Shown here: in pieces, positions 7,451 through 16,180 of the stretch
Layout: the number at the start of each line of letters is the position of its first letter
Position numbering within the stretch: the first letter of the stretch is position 1
Origin: Vulcanimicrobiota bacterium
GTDB taxonomy: Bacteria > Vulcanimicrobiota > Xenobia > Xenobiales > JADMJV01
Length of the DNA: 64,000 nucleotides
Direction: 5' to 3'
Assembly: GCA_017307785.1 (NCBI GenBank)
Contig: JAFKGI010000035.1
Location: 22,042-86,041 of the forward strand
Notes under the pieces: generated by a model
What the model was told of the DNA's origin: nothing
What the model saw: only the letters and a program-made list of their open reading frames with translations
Database searches by the model: none
Made by a program: the position numbers and the translations under genes

Positions 7451-8749
7451 TTAGTCTTTGATCTGGTCGGCGCGGGCTTTGTCGAGATGGAGTTCTTCGT
7501 GGAACTGGGTCCAGGCGCCGTTCTCGGCGATGGCTTGAAGCACGTGATGGCCTTCTTTGAACCAGGTATCGATCTCCAGTTGACGTTTGCCATCGAGGTT
7601 CGGGGCCATGCGCACCAGCTGGAATTCGTGGTCTTTGGTGCCGGGCAGGCCGAAGAAGGTGGAGTCCTGGTGGGCCTGAGCCATTTGCTGGGCGTCGGGG
7701 CTGGCCAGGTCGGTGATGAAGCCCGTTCCGATTTGATTCGAGATGTAAGCCTCGAGTTGTCCGTCGCCGATCAGCTGCTGGCCGTTGGAAGTGGCCAGGG
7801 TTTCTCCCTGGTTGACCTGATAGGAATCGAGTCCGGCCAATTTGTTTTCGAGTTGGAAGGGCGTGAGTTTGGGGTTCTTGTCTAATTCGCGCAGGATTTC
7901 GCCGGCCACGATGGGGGTGGCGAAAGAGGTGCCGCTGTTGACGCCGCTCTGTCCTTCGGCCGTGTTCCAGGCGATGTCTTCACCCAGAGCGCGCACCTCG
8001 ATGCCGGCGTGGGGAGAATTGAGGCTGGATTCCTGGCCCTGAGCGTCGTTGGCTCCGACCACGGTCGCGTAGTCGCAAACCAAAATGTTGCGGAAGGCGC
8101 TGGAACTGGCTTCCACGCCCATGTTTTCTAGCTGGCGTGCAAAGGCGCCGTGATTGCCGGCGGCCACCACATAAGTCACTCCCTGATTGTAGGCTTCGCG
8201 AGCGGCAAGCTGGTATTCCTGACGGGCCTTCTGTACCAACGGGTCTTTGCCGGCCACTGCATCGGCCTCATCCAGCAGAGCTTTGCAGACTTCGGTGGCG
8301 GTTGCCCCCGGCTGACCCAGCGTTTGAGCGACTCCCTGGCGAAACGCCTGATTGTTGACCACGCCGTCGAACACCATTTCCAACTGACGAGCGGTGGTCT
8401 CTCCCTGCGACTGGCTGATGACCTGGACGGTCGGCTGCTCGTGCAGGATGGTCTGCAGATTCTGGGCCGTGGCGGTATAGAAACCTGCCAGATTGCGGGC
8501 CGTCATGGTGCGAAAAGCGGTGACGAAGTCCAATTTATTTTCCTTGACCAGTTTGGTCAGATCGGCCTGAGGCGGCTCATTTTGCATGCGTTGAACCTGG
8601 TCGGGCGTCAGATCGCTGTGGCTGAGCAGTACCGATTCCACCGCCTGGCCGTGGGGGAAGCCGTTCGGATCTCCATCAAAATCGTCGAGCATGGCCAGAC
8701 GAGGAGCGCGTTCCCTGGGTTCAGCGTAGCCGGTGGCAAGGATCTTCAT
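7451..8749 (-). CDS. Subtilisin-like serine protease (S8) lacking a signal peptide
   Basis: A 432-aa S8 family protease. The catalytic set is visible: Asp22 in RLAMLDDFDG, His33 in FPHGQAVESV, the oxyanion Asn199 in VVAAGNHG and nucleophile Ser275 in SGTSFATP. The Asp-His spacing (11 residues) is much shorter than in classical subtilisin. A helical insert of about 150 residues lies between His and the oxyanion Asn. Residues about 330-432 form an extra C-terminal region of unknown fold. There is no signal peptide or propeptide, so the enzyme is cytosolic or exported non-classically. It has its own leaderless-type promoter. It could process another protein nearby, but no substrate is evident. 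The family assignment is firm; the role is not. Confidence 0.85.
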   Translation of the reverse strand: MKILATGYAEPRERAPRLAMLDDFDGDPNGFPHGQAVESVLLSHSDLTPDQVQRMQNEPPQADLTKLVKENKLDFVTAFRTMTARNLAGFYTATAQNLQTILHEQPTVQVISQSQGETTARQLEMVFDGVVNNQAFRQGVAQTLGQPGATATEVCKALLDEADAVAGKDPLVQKARQEYQLAAREAYNQGVTYVVAAGNHGAFARQLENMGVEASSSAFRNILVCDYATVVGANDAQGQESSLNSPHAGIEVRALGEDIAWNTAEGQSGVNSGTSFATPIVAGEILRELDKNPKLTPFQLENKLAGLDSYQVNQGETLATSNGQQLIGDGQLEAYISNQIGTGFITDLASPDAQQMAQAHQDSTFFGLPGTKDHEFQLVRMAPNLDGKRQLEIDTWFKEGHHVLQAIAENGAWTQFHEELHLDKARADQIKD

Positions 8750-8761
8750 AGCCGGAGTCTA
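8749..8761 (-). promoter_or_regulatory. Leaderless-type -10 box (TAGACT, 6 nt before ATG)
   Basis: On the minus strand, TAGACT (plus coordinates 8756-8761) ends 6 nt before the ATG at 8749. No Shine-Dalgarno is present. Confidence 0.55.
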
Positions 8762-8890
8762 TTTCAAGCCGCGCGCGCCTGTACGCACCAGGATGTTTCC
8801 TTTACGCCAAAATAGATCTCAAGAAAAGATGACATGTCGAAAGACTTGCAGAAAGGCGCCGCCTAGAATTTTGGAGGGGGACCCTTTATT

Positions 8891-10942
8891 TTGAGAAGGC
8901 TTAAAGCAATTCTTTTCGCGCTGCTGCTCATGTGCGGCATTTGCGCCATCGGCTGCGGCGGCAGCGACGACTCCGTCGTTTTCAACGGTTTCAACCGTGT
9001 CATCACCAGCCTGGCTGTTTCGCCCAAGCCCGTCACCAAGACGGCCGGACAGACCCAGCAGTTTACCGCCACCGCCACCGCTAACGACGGCACCACCATC
9101 GATGTTTCCAGCGCGGTCACCTGGACCAGCTCCAATCCGGCTGTCGTTACCGTTACCAACACGGGTCTGGCCACCGCCGTCGCTCCCGGTAGCGCGGTCA
9201 TCACCGCCAGCGGCGCCGGCTTCACCGACAACGCGGCTTTCACCGTGACCGGCGCCGGCACGGCCGTCAACCTGATCGGTCTCAATGCCACCGGCACCGG
9301 ACTGGTGCGCTTTACCAGCACCAATCCCGGCGCTCCCACCAACGTAAACATTACCGGCGTGGTGGCCGGCGATACCCTGGTCGGCATCGACGTGCGCCCG
9401 CAGAACCGCGTGCTCTACGGACTCGGCCGCAACAGCGCGACCGGCACCGTGCGTATCTACGCCATCAACCCGGATAACGGCGTGGCCAACCCGGTGGGAG
9501 ACAATCCTATTTCCTTTACAGCGGCCGACGGCGTCACCCCGGTGCCCGTCACCGGCACCGGCTTCGGATTTGACTTCAATCCCGCGGTGGACCGCATTCG
9601 CGTCACTACCAATACCTCTCAGAACTTCCGTCTCAATCCTAGCCTGGGAACCGCAGTCGACGGTGACACAGTGGCCGCGGGCAACCAGATGGATGGTGCC
9701 ACCAATGGCGGCAGCACCACCACCGATGCGGCTGCCTACACCAACAACCAGCCTAACAATGGCGGCATCACCACCCTTTACACCCTGGATAGCGTTTCCC
9801 GTTCGCTCTACATCCAGAGCCCGCCCAACAACGGAACCCAGACGGGCGTACAGGCCATCACCCTGGGTGGCAATCCGCTGACTTTCTCGGCAGCTAACGG
9901 CTTCGACATTCCGGCCGGGGTCAACGCGGCCGCCAGCAACGTGGCGCCGGCCTCCGGCTCCGGTCTGGCCGCTCTGACCGTGGGTGGTTCGAGCAACCTC
10001 TACAGTATCAATCTGCTCAACGGCCAGGCCACCCTGTTGGGGATCCTCAATACGAATTTGAGCGGTCTGACCATCCTTCCCGACGGCGCTGTGCCGGCTG
10101 TGGCTCTGGACGCCACCGGGACCAATCTGGTGCGCTTCAGCACGGCCACTCCCGGCACCACGACCACGCAGGCCATCGCCACTGCCTCGCTGGCCGCCGG
10201 TGAGGAACTGGTGGGCATCGACTTCCGTCCGGCCACGGGCCAGCTCTACGGATTGGCCGTCAACGCCGCTGCCAATACGGCCACCGTCTACATCGTCGAC
10301 CCGCAGACCGGAACCCTGACTCTGCCTACCGGGGCAACCCAGGGAGCCATCGCTTTTGTGGGCAACGACGGCGCAACCCCGGTCGATTTGCCGGACCCGG
10401 CCACCGTCGGCTACGGCGTGGACTTCAACCCGATGGTGGATCGCCTGCGCGTGGTCACCGGTTCCGGTTTGAACTTCCGCGTCAACCAGCTCAACGGCAC
10501 GCCCGTCGACGGCAACGCCACTTTGGCCGGCGTCCAGACCGACGGGTCCATCAACGGCCTGACGACCACTGCAACGGGGGCAGGCTATGTGAACAACTTC
10601 GCCGGCGCGACCGTGACCACGCTCTATACGCTGGACGCGTCCACCGACAGCCTGTTTATTCAGAACCCGCCCAACAACGGAACGCAGACCTCGCAGGTCC
10701 CGGTGACTATCGGAGGCTCTCCCGTCGACTTCACCGGCGTCAACGGGTTTGACATCGGTAGTAGTGTCGCCGTGACCACGGCCAATGCCGCTGCTACCGG
10801 TAGCGCTACGGCCGCCCTCACCATCGGCGGAGTCACCGGCCTCTACAACATCAACCTGACCTCCGGAGCCGCCGTCAACGTCGGCAACATCGGAGCAGGC
10901 GTTACCGCGCTGCGCGGCCTGACCCTGGGCCAGGGACTGTAA
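8891..10942 (+). CDS. Lipoprotein with Ig-like (BIG_2) domain and two DUF4394 repeats
   Basis: A 683-aa surface lipoprotein. The TTG start gives MRRLKAILFALLLMCGICAI, with a lipobox ending in IGC at about Cys22. GGAGGGG at 8873-8879, about 11 nt upstream, supports this start, and there is no earlier ATG. Residues about 40-125 are a bacterial Ig-like group 2 domain (VSPKPVTKTAGQTQQF... VTWTSSNPAV). Two copies of the DUF4394 propeller-like domain follow (about 130-400 and 410-680), each with GIDxRPxxxxLYGL and FDFNPxxDRxRVxT motifs. DUF4394 proteins are usually extracellular and of unknown function. The start lies 140 bp from the divergent subtilase gene and a strong terminator follows. Confidence 0.85.
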   Translation: MRRLKAILFALLLMCGICAIGCGGSDDSVVFNGFNRVITSLAVSPKPVTKTAGQTQQFTATATANDGTTIDVSSAVTWTSSNPAVVTVTNTGLATAVAPGSAVITASGAGFTDNAAFTVTGAGTAVNLIGLNATGTGLVRFTSTNPGAPTNVNITGVVAGDTLVGIDVRPQNRVLYGLGRNSATGTVRIYAINPDNGVANPVGDNPISFTAADGVTPVPVTGTGFGFDFNPAVDRIRVTTNTSQNFRLNPSLGTAVDGDTVAAGNQMDGATNGGSTTTDAAAYTNNQPNNGGITTLYTLDSVSRSLYIQSPPNNGTQTGVQAITLGGNPLTFSAANGFDIPAGVNAAASNVAPASGSGLAALTVGGSSNLYSINLLNGQATLLGILNTNLSGLTILPDGAVPAVALDATGTNLVRFSTATPGTTTTQAIATASLAAGEELVGIDFRPATGQLYGLAVNAAANTATVYIVDPQTGTLTLPTGATQGAIAFVGNDGATPVDLPDPATVGYGVDFNPMVDRLRVVTGSGLNFRVNQLNGTPVDGNATLAGVQTDGSINGLTTTATGAGYVNNFAGATVTTLYTLDASTDSLFIQNPPNNGTQTSQVPVTIGGSPVDFTGVNGFDIGSSVAVTTANAAATGSATAALTIGGVTGLYNINLTSGAAVNVGNIGAGVTALRGLTLGQGL

Positions 10943-10957
10943 ACCCAACTAGACCAC

Positions 10958-10992
10958 AAAGGCCCGCCCTCATCCGGGGGTGGGCCTTTTTT
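10958..10992 (+). terminator. Rho-independent terminator of the DUF4394 lipoprotein gene
   Basis: AAAGGCCC (10958-10965) pairs with GGGCCTTT (10982-10989), further GCCC/GGGT pairing is possible inside, and six Ts follow. It begins 15 bp after the stop codon. Confidence 0.85.
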
Positions 10993-11118
10993 ATTTTCCG
11001 CACGGTTAACACTCCGGACATCTTTAGCGAGCCCCTCGATGCCACAATGGCCAGCGAAGCCGGGGCCGCGTTAGCCGCCGGCGCAGAGGGTTCCGGAGGT
11101 CCACTCAGGGAGTAGACC

Positions 11119-12102
11119 ATGCAAAAACTAAACGGATTTCGCCCCAAGGTTGTTACCGTCGGGGTGGTAGGTGCGCCTCAGATTTCGGGAGACGGCAAGA
11201 CCGTCGTATGGAATCAGAAGGTCGATGACAATACCGACATTTATCGCTATCAGGACGGCAAGATCGACCGTCTGAGCAGCGATCCCCGTCAGGATATCCA
11301 TCCCACCGTCAACTATGACGGTTCGGTGATCACCTGGAGCCGCTGGTCGGCCGTGGACCCGGAAGACAAGACGGGCAACTTCGACGTGGTGGTCTGGAAA
11401 GACGGCCAGGAGCAGACGGTGGCGGCTACGCCGGCCAACGAAAGCGACCCCCAGGTTTCTCCCGACGGCTCCAAGATTGTCTGGAGCAATGACGTCAACG
11501 GCGGCGGCTACAAGTCGGTCTTGCAGTGTCTGGAGAATGGCACGGTGCGGGATCTGACGGCGGAATCCGACAATGCCAACTTTCCCAGTTGGGCCGGCAA
11601 CGAGACGCTGCTCTGGCGGGCTTTCGATTCCAACGGTAGCGACGTGGTTCGCTACCAGAACGGCGAGGCCCAACGAGTGACTTCGGCGCCCGGTCACGAG
11701 ATTCGACCGGCCGGCAGCGAGGATGGAAACGTCATCGTCTACCAGGCGAGCGACGAAGCGGCCGGGGATGACGACCTGTTTCGTCTGGATGTGCGCACTG
11801 GCGTTACCGAGCAGATCGCCGGTCTCAGGAAGGTGGACGAGGATTGGCCTTCGATCTCGGCGGATGGCGGTGTGGTGGCCTGGACCAATTTTGACCGGCG
11901 CCTTCTGGACACGGCCAACACCCAGATTTACGCCCACGAGAATGGCCAGAACCGTCAGTTGACCTTCGGCCCCGGTTTGCACGGACAGACCAGCATCAGC
12001 GACGACGGCAACAAAATTGCTTTCCAGTGGATCAATTCCGCCTTCATCAACAACCGCGCCATCGTGGTTCTGGAACGCGAACTAGGGTCTGTGGACAATT
12101 AG
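11119..12102 (+). CDS. TolB-like beta-propeller protein, 3' end altered by a MITE
   Basis: A 327-aa protein built from about six WD40-like/PD40 repeats (for example GDGKTVVWNQ, SPDGSKIVWSNDVNGG, SDDGNKIAFQW), the type found in TolB. There is no signal peptide: the N-terminus is MQKLNGFRPKVV. This separates it from true periplasmic TolB, so it is better called a TolB-like propeller. AGGGAG at 11107-11112, 6 nt upstream, supports the start. The last residues (ELGSVDN and the TAG) are read from the left inverted repeat of a MITE at 12081-12283, so the original C-terminus was probably longer or different. The function is unknown; propellers of this type bind proteins or peptides. Confidence 0.8.
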   Translation: MQKLNGFRPKVVTVGVVGAPQISGDGKTVVWNQKVDDNTDIYRYQDGKIDRLSSDPRQDIHPTVNYDGSVITWSRWSAVDPEDKTGNFDVVVWKDGQEQTVAATPANESDPQVSPDGSKIVWSNDVNGGGYKSVLQCLENGTVRDLTAESDNANFPSWAGNETLLWRAFDSNGSDVVRYQNGEAQRVTSAPGHEIRPAGSEDGNVIVYQASDEAAGDDDLFRLDVRTGVTEQIAGLRKVDEDWPSISADGGVVAWTNFDRRLLDTANTQIYAHENGQNRQLTFGPGLHGQTSISDDGNKIAFQWINSAFINNRAIVVLERELGSVDN

Positions 12103-12283
12103 CCTCGGGTGGCCTTTCCGCCATGCATCCCCATCCTCTGCGTCGTTCGTCACGTGGAGACTCTTCGAGTCTCCTTGCTGCATCAACGTGCTGCCGCACG
12201 CCTCCGCTGCTCGTTCCTCACTTCTGGAGTATGAGGCGCCTGGCGAAAATTACACCGCAAGTAAAATGTCCACAGACCCTAGT
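12081..12283. mobile_element. MITE-like element with perfect 17-bp terminal inverted repeats
   Basis: ACTAGGGTCTGTGGACA at 12081-12097 is perfectly repeated in inverse orientation at 12267-12283. The palindromic CTAG inside each outer end fits the 4-bp CTAG target duplication typical of IS5-family elements, leaving GGGTCTGTGGACA as the inverted repeat proper. The 169-bp interior has no transposase and contains a hairpin (GGAGACTC, 12156-12163, with GAGTCTCC, 12167-12174). It is therefore a non-autonomous miniature element. It inserted into the 3' end of the propeller gene and ends 50 bp before the prpF-family gene. Confidence 0.8.
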
Positions 12284-12332
12284 CCGAATATCCCCCAGGG
12301 AAGCGTAGGGACGGTCAGGAAGGCCCGATTTT

Positions 12333-13667
12333 ATGCCGCATCGCTTGAAAGTTGTCGCCGCTGACGCCTGGTTGACGGCCCCTCGCCAGAACCTTCCGTT
12401 CGAATGGGAGCGAGCCGACTTGCGGGTGCGCGACCCCGAGAACGGGCGGCCGCGGCGTTGGGCTTCCAAGCAAGTGCAGCCGCGCAGCGGTCAGCAGGCC
12501 GTCAATTGCGTGCTCATGCGCGGGGGAACCTCCAAAGGACTGTTTTTCCTGGCTCGCGATCTTCCGCCGCTGCAGAAGGTGCGCGACCGGGTTTTGCTGG
12601 CCGCCATGGGCAGTCCCGACAACCGGCAGATCGACGGTTGCGGCGGCGGCGATAGCTTGACCAGTAAGGTGGCCATTCTGGCCCCCTCCACCGATCCCAA
12701 TCACGAGGTGGACTACTTGTTCGCCCAGGTGATGGTCGACCGGGCCATCGTGGATACCACTCCTTCCTGCGGTAATATTCTGGCCGGGGTGGCCTGCTAT
12801 GCGATTGAAGAAGGCCTGGTCGTGGCCAAGGACCCCTACACCCGCGTGCGCATCCGGGCTGTCAACAATCGGGCTGACGTGGAAGCCATCGTGCAGACGC
12901 CGCGCGGTCAGATTTCCTATGACGGGGACACCGTGATCGACGGCGTTCCCGGCACCGGTTCTCCCATCGTGCTCAACTTTCGTAACGTGATCGGTGCTCG
13001 CACCGGTAAGTTGTTGCCCACCGGCAACACCATCGATCTGATCGACGGCGTGCCCGTGACCTGCCTGGACGTGGCCATGCCCATGGTCATCCTGCGCGCC
13101 GATCAGTTGATGGGAATCGACGACCGCCGCTCGGCGCCCAATCGTCGCCGCCGTGATCGACGCACCGGGGCACCGGACCCGCCTGTGGGTATGGCTATCA
13201 CCGGACACGAAACGCCGGCCGAGCTGAACCGAAACCAGGCTCTGCTCGATCGACTGGAGCATATCCGGCGGTTGGCGGCGCTCAAAATGGGACTGGGCGA
13301 CGTGGCCGGCCAGGTCACTCCGAAGATCGCCGTGGTCTCTCCTCCCACCCGGGACGGTACTTTTACCTCGCGCTACTTCGTTCCCGAGAAGTGCCACGCC
13401 ACCCACGCGGTGACCGGTGCGATCGGCGTGGCCTCGGCCAGTGTCCTGCCGGGCAGCGTCTTCTCCGACTGGCTGCCCATGCCCGGCCCCGGCCAACAGC
13501 AGAAGACCATTCAGGTGGAGCATCCGGTGGGCCGCATCCCCGTGCATTTGGAGTTCTCGGTCCGAGACGGGCAGCTGAACATCGAGCGGGCCGGCATCAT
13601 TAGCACCGCCCGCAGGCTCTTTGAAGGCCGCGTGCTGGTGCCCTCACGCCTCTACTGGCCGGGTTAG
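12333..13667 (+). CDS. PrpF/4-oxalomesaconate tautomerase family isomerase
   Basis: A 444-aa cytosolic enzyme of the PrpF family (methylaconitate isomerase, 4-oxalomesaconate tautomerase GalD), with the diaminopimelate-epimerase-like double fold. Recognisable blocks are LMRGGTSKGLFFLA near residue 60, DGCGGGDSLTSKVAI, the TPSCGNILAGV motif with its Cys, and later AITGHETPAEL, LKMGLGDVAG and the CHATHAVTGAIGVA stretch. Two things are odd: a basic N-terminal extension of about 58 residues, and an Arg/Asp-rich insert near residues 268-285 (APNRRRRDRRTG). The start is supported by AGGAAGG at 12317-12323, 9 nt away. No pathway partners lie nearby, so the substrate (a tricarboxylate or oxalomesaconate) is open. 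It overlaps the convergent EamA gene by 4 bp. Confidence 0.85.
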   Translation: MPHRLKVVAADAWLTAPRQNLPFEWERADLRVRDPENGRPRRWASKQVQPRSGQQAVNCVLMRGGTSKGLFFLARDLPPLQKVRDRVLLAAMGSPDNRQIDGCGGGDSLTSKVAILAPSTDPNHEVDYLFAQVMVDRAIVDTTPSCGNILAGVACYAIEEGLVVAKDPYTRVRIRAVNNRADVEAIVQTPRGQISYDGDTVIDGVPGTGSPIVLNFRNVIGARTGKLLPTGNTIDLIDGVPVTCLDVAMPMVILRADQLMGIDDRRSAPNRRRRDRRTGAPDPPVGMAITGHETPAELNRNQALLDRLEHIRRLAALKMGLGDVAGQVTPKIAVVSPPTRDGTFTSRYFVPEKCHATHAVTGAIGVASASVLPGSVFSDWLPMPGPGQQQKTIQVEHPVGRIPVHLEFSVRDGQLNIERAGIISTARRLFEGRVLVPSRLYWPG

Positions 13668-14551
13668 GGTCTGGGGCGCTGGTGGGCTCGGATGCACGTG
13701 AGGACCCCGAGTGAGATGAAGACGAAGGCGGCCGCTTCCAGCCGGGTCGGGCCGCGGTGTTCCCAGAGAAAGCCGTAGACCAGCGCGAAGAGTGTCTCGA
13801 ACAAGATCATGGGCCCGACCAGGGTGAGCGGAAGCATTCGGCTCATCCGGTTCCACAGCGCGTTGCCGGCGATCGAGCAGAGCAGGGCCATAGCGGCCGC
13901 CACCCCGGTCAGGCGGAGCCAGGCCTCCGGCGAATGAGCCGAGTGGTCGGCCAGCGGCAGTAGTGCCAGGGAACACAGGCCGGTAACCAGACCCGTCAGC
14001 AGATTCCAGTCGTGCTCGCTCAGTTGGGGAAGGCGAGCCAGTGTGCGCGCGTTGTGGACGGCGAACCAGGTCCAGGCGATCAGGGCCCCCACCGCATAGA
14101 GCACGCCCAGGCCGGCCGGCGTGTGGGCGGCGCGCAGGCCAATACAGACCGCTCCGGCGCTGCACAGGGAGAGCGGCAGCGCCAGTTTGCCGAGCGGCAC
14201 GGCGTTGCGTTCGCGCGAGCCGATCAAGCTGATGGTGACCGGCAGCAGGCCGATGATCAAGGAACTGGTGGCGATGCCGGCCCGTTGCACGGCACTGGAA
14301 AGCAGCAAGTAGTAGAGCAGGTTGCCGACCAGGGCCAGACCGGCCAGCGTGAACCACTCCCTCCGACCCAGTTGCGCGGTCAGGCGGCGCCAGCGCGGGG
14401 CCAGCAGCACGGCCGAGATCAAGCCGTAACAAAGATAGCGACCCAGAGTCAGGTGCAGCGGCGGAAAGTCGCGCACCAGTTCCGGCGTAAGAAAAACCAG
14501 GCCCCACAGGGCTCCGGCGCCCACCCCGCAGAGGATGCCGTTGAAAATCAT
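13664..14551 (-). CDS. EamA (DMT superfamily) transporter
   Basis: A 295-aa integral membrane protein with ten predicted helices arranged as two EamA halves (about residues 5-140 and 150-285). It is typical of drug/metabolite exporters such as amino-acid and amine exporters. The second half carries the usual conserved closing segment (ILFETLFALVYGFLWEHR...FISLGVL). It has its own TATGCT -10 box and follows the AraC regulator gene by 43 bp on the same strand, so that regulator probably controls it. Its stop codon shares the tetranucleotide TTAG with the convergent prpF-family gene. The substrate is unknown. Confidence 0.88.
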   Translation of the reverse strand: MIFNGILCGVGAGALWGLVFLTPELVRDFPPLHLTLGRYLCYGLISAVLLAPRWRRLTAQLGRREWFTLAGLALVGNLLYYLLLSSAVQRAGIATSSLIIGLLPVTISLIGSRERNAVPLGKLALPLSLCSAGAVCIGLRAAHTPAGLGVLYAVGALIAWTWFAVHNARTLARLPQLSEHDWNLLTGLVTGLCSLALLPLADHSAHSPEAWLRLTGVAAAMALLCSIAGNALWNRMSRMLPLTLVGPMILFETLFALVYGFLWEHRGPTRLEAAAFVFISLGVLTCIRAHQRPRP

Positions 14552-14563
14552 GAATGGAGCATA
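14551..14563 (-). promoter_or_regulatory. Leaderless-type -10 box (TATGCT, 6 nt before ATG)
   Basis: On the minus strand, TATGCT (plus coordinates 14558-14563) ends 6 nt before the EamA start codon. The transporter may therefore be transcribed on its own as well as with the AraC gene. Confidence 0.45.
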
Positions 14564-14594
14564 GCGCCTGGCGCCGCCTCCGTCTTGTCCAGAA

Positions 14595-15212
14595 CTACTG
14601 TTTTTGGCGGAAGGTCGCCGGGGTCTTGCCGGTGGCTTTGCGCAGGGCCTTGGTGAGGGCGCTTTGGTCGGAGAAGCCGGCCTGGAGGGCGATGTCGGCG
14701 ATGGATCGATCGGTGTCGGTCAGCCACCTCTGCACGTCCTCCAGGCGGCGTTCGGCCAACCAGGCGTGGGGCGTGGTCTCGAGTTCCTGGCGAAAGATGG
14801 TATGGAGACGGCTGGGGCTGAGGCCGACCCGTTCGGCCATCTGGCTGACGGTCCAGGAATGCCTGGGCTCCTCCTGGAGAGCGTCGACCAGCAGTGGTGT
14901 CCAGAGGGCGGCACCCGTGCGGGCCATGCGCTGGATGAGTCGGGCGGCACCGGTGCTGATGCGCGGAAAAAGCGGCAGTTCATCCAGGTGGGCGGGAATG
15001 TCCACGATCAGAAATCGATTGGGTTCCCCACTGATCTGGTCGTGGCGCACGCCCGGGGCCACGTAGGCGGCCCGGGTCTGATCCAGCAAGGCGCCACGGC
15101 CCTCCAGCTCGATGTCCAGGGTTCCTTGCAGCGGCAGCACCAGTTGGGCGAACTGATGATTGTGCAAGAATCCATTGGGCCCGTAGCTACGGATCCAGAG
15201 TTCGACGGCCAT
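14595..15212 (-). CDS. AraC-family transcriptional regulator
   Basis: A 205-aa regulator with an N-terminal cupin-type sensor (about residues 1-85, including HNHQFAQLVLPLQG) and a C-terminal double helix-turn-helix (about 110-203). The second HTH shows the AraC signature DIALQAGFSDQSALTKALRKATGKTPATFR. It is short for the family, but both halves are complete. It probably controls the EamA exporter gene directly downstream, an arrangement common for AraC/exporter pairs, and may bind the exported compound. The ATG start is supported by a TGCTAGACT extended -10 box exactly 6 nt upstream and by the absence of a Shine-Dalgarno. Confidence 0.9.
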   Translation of the reverse strand: MAVELWIRSYGPNGFLHNHQFAQLVLPLQGTLDIELEGRGALLDQTRAAYVAPGVRHDQISGEPNRFLIVDIPAHLDELPLFPRISTGAARLIQRMARTGAALWTPLLVDALQEEPRHSWTVSQMAERVGLSPSRLHTIFRQELETTPHAWLAERRLEDVQRWLTDTDRSIADIALQAGFSDQSALTKALRKATGKTPATFRQKQ

Positions 15213-15224
15213 GCCGTTAGTCTA
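15212..15224 (-). promoter_or_regulatory. Leaderless-type extended -10 box (TGC-TAGACT, 6 nt before ATG)
   Basis: On the minus strand, TAGACT (plus coordinates 15219-15224), preceded by TGC, ends 6 nt before the ATG of the AraC gene. Confidence 0.55.
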
Positions 15225-16103
15225 GCAGCGCGAGGCGGTGCTGGCCAGGCTCAAGGCGGCGGTCGAAGACGGAAGGGGGCGCAGTTCCAGCAGGCCTGTG
15301 CGGTCGGCCAGCAGCATCTGGTTGGGGGAGATACGGGTCCATTCGGAGGCCAGGGAGAGGCGTTCGGAGGCCACCACCACCGAGCTACGCCGCCCTTTTT
15401 CCAGCATGCAGACTCCGTTTTCGCAGCGATACTTTTCGCCCTCGGCATAGTAGAGGCTGTTGGCCAGTTCGCTGCCGTCGCTGATGTAGCGGGTGGTGAG
15501 CAGCACATTGCCGTCGGTCAGGGCGAAGTTCAGGAAACAAGAGCGGTCGATCTCCAGCTCCTGGCGCAGCTCTTCCAAGCGTTGGATGGTGCGACTGAGA
15601 GCCTCGGCCATGTTCTCCAGCCCCCCGCCTCGATAATACTCGCAAAAGAGCGCAAAGATGTGCTCGCTATCGGTCGAGCCGGTCACCGAGTTGTAGACCT
15701 CGTCACTCAGGTTCTCCAGCAGCTTGCGGCGCATGCGCCCGAACTCCGGGATCAGTCCGTTGTGCATGAAGGTCAGGTTGCCGAAGGAGAAGGGATGGCA
15801 GTTGAGGCGGCTGACCGGACTGCCGCCGGTGGCGGCGCGCACGTGGGCGAAGATGCAGTCGCTTTCCACCACCCGGGCCACCTGGCGCAGGTTCTCGTTG
15901 CTCCAGGCGGGAGTCGTGTCTTTGAAGAGGGCGGCGGATTGGCTCAGTCGGGGCACATACCAGGCCAGTCCGAAACCGTCGCCGTTCAAGGGTTCAGGAC
16001 GTTCGCGCGAGTGATAACTCTGGTGGATAATCGAGTGATCGGGATCGGTGACCAGCGAGCTCAGCAAAATCGGCTCGCCCAGATAAGCAATGAATCGACA
16101 CAT
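15222..16103 (-). CDS. Class II glutamine amidotransferase (YafJ/EgtC/DUG3-like)
   Basis: A 293-aa Ntn-type glutamine amidotransferase. The start MCRFIAYLGEP places the catalytic Cys at position 2, exposed after Met removal, which fixes the start at 16103. Class II signatures follow: NGDGFGLAWY, FAHVRAATGG, then RLNCHPF, LTFMHNG and STDSEHIFALF. It is a stand-alone amidotransferase of the YafJ/EgtC/DUG3 group, which hydrolyse gamma-glutamyl amides (ergothioneine precursor, glutathione degradation) or glutamine. It is divergent from a 361-aa protein of unknown function, with 77 bp between them, so the two may share regulation. A TAACTT box lies 5 nt upstream of the start. The substrate is not predictable. 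Confidence 0.88.
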   Translation of the reverse strand: MCRFIAYLGEPILLSSLVTDPDHSIIHQSYHSRERPEPLNGDGFGLAWYVPRLSQSAALFKDTTPAWSNENLRQVARVVESDCIFAHVRAATGGSPVSRLNCHPFSFGNLTFMHNGLIPEFGRMRRKLLENLSDEVYNSVTGSTDSEHIFALFCEYYRGGGLENMAEALSRTIQRLEELRQELEIDRSCFLNFALTDGNVLLTTRYISDGSELANSLYYAEGEKYRCENGVCMLEKGRRSSVVVASERLSLASEWTRISPNQMLLADRTGLLELRPLPSSTAALSLASTASRC

Positions 16104-16180
16104 AAAGAAAGTTAACCAAGTTGGGCCCAAAAGAGGTTCCCCTCGCAGGGGATGAGGGGTTCTCGTGAAACCAGCCGGGC

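Noticed and set aside
8819..10948. Long open frame antisense to the DUF4394 lipoprotein gene
   Set aside because: It is Gly/Val/Asp-rich without domain character and mirrors the Thr/Ala/Gly-rich codons of the real gene, a common effect at high GC.
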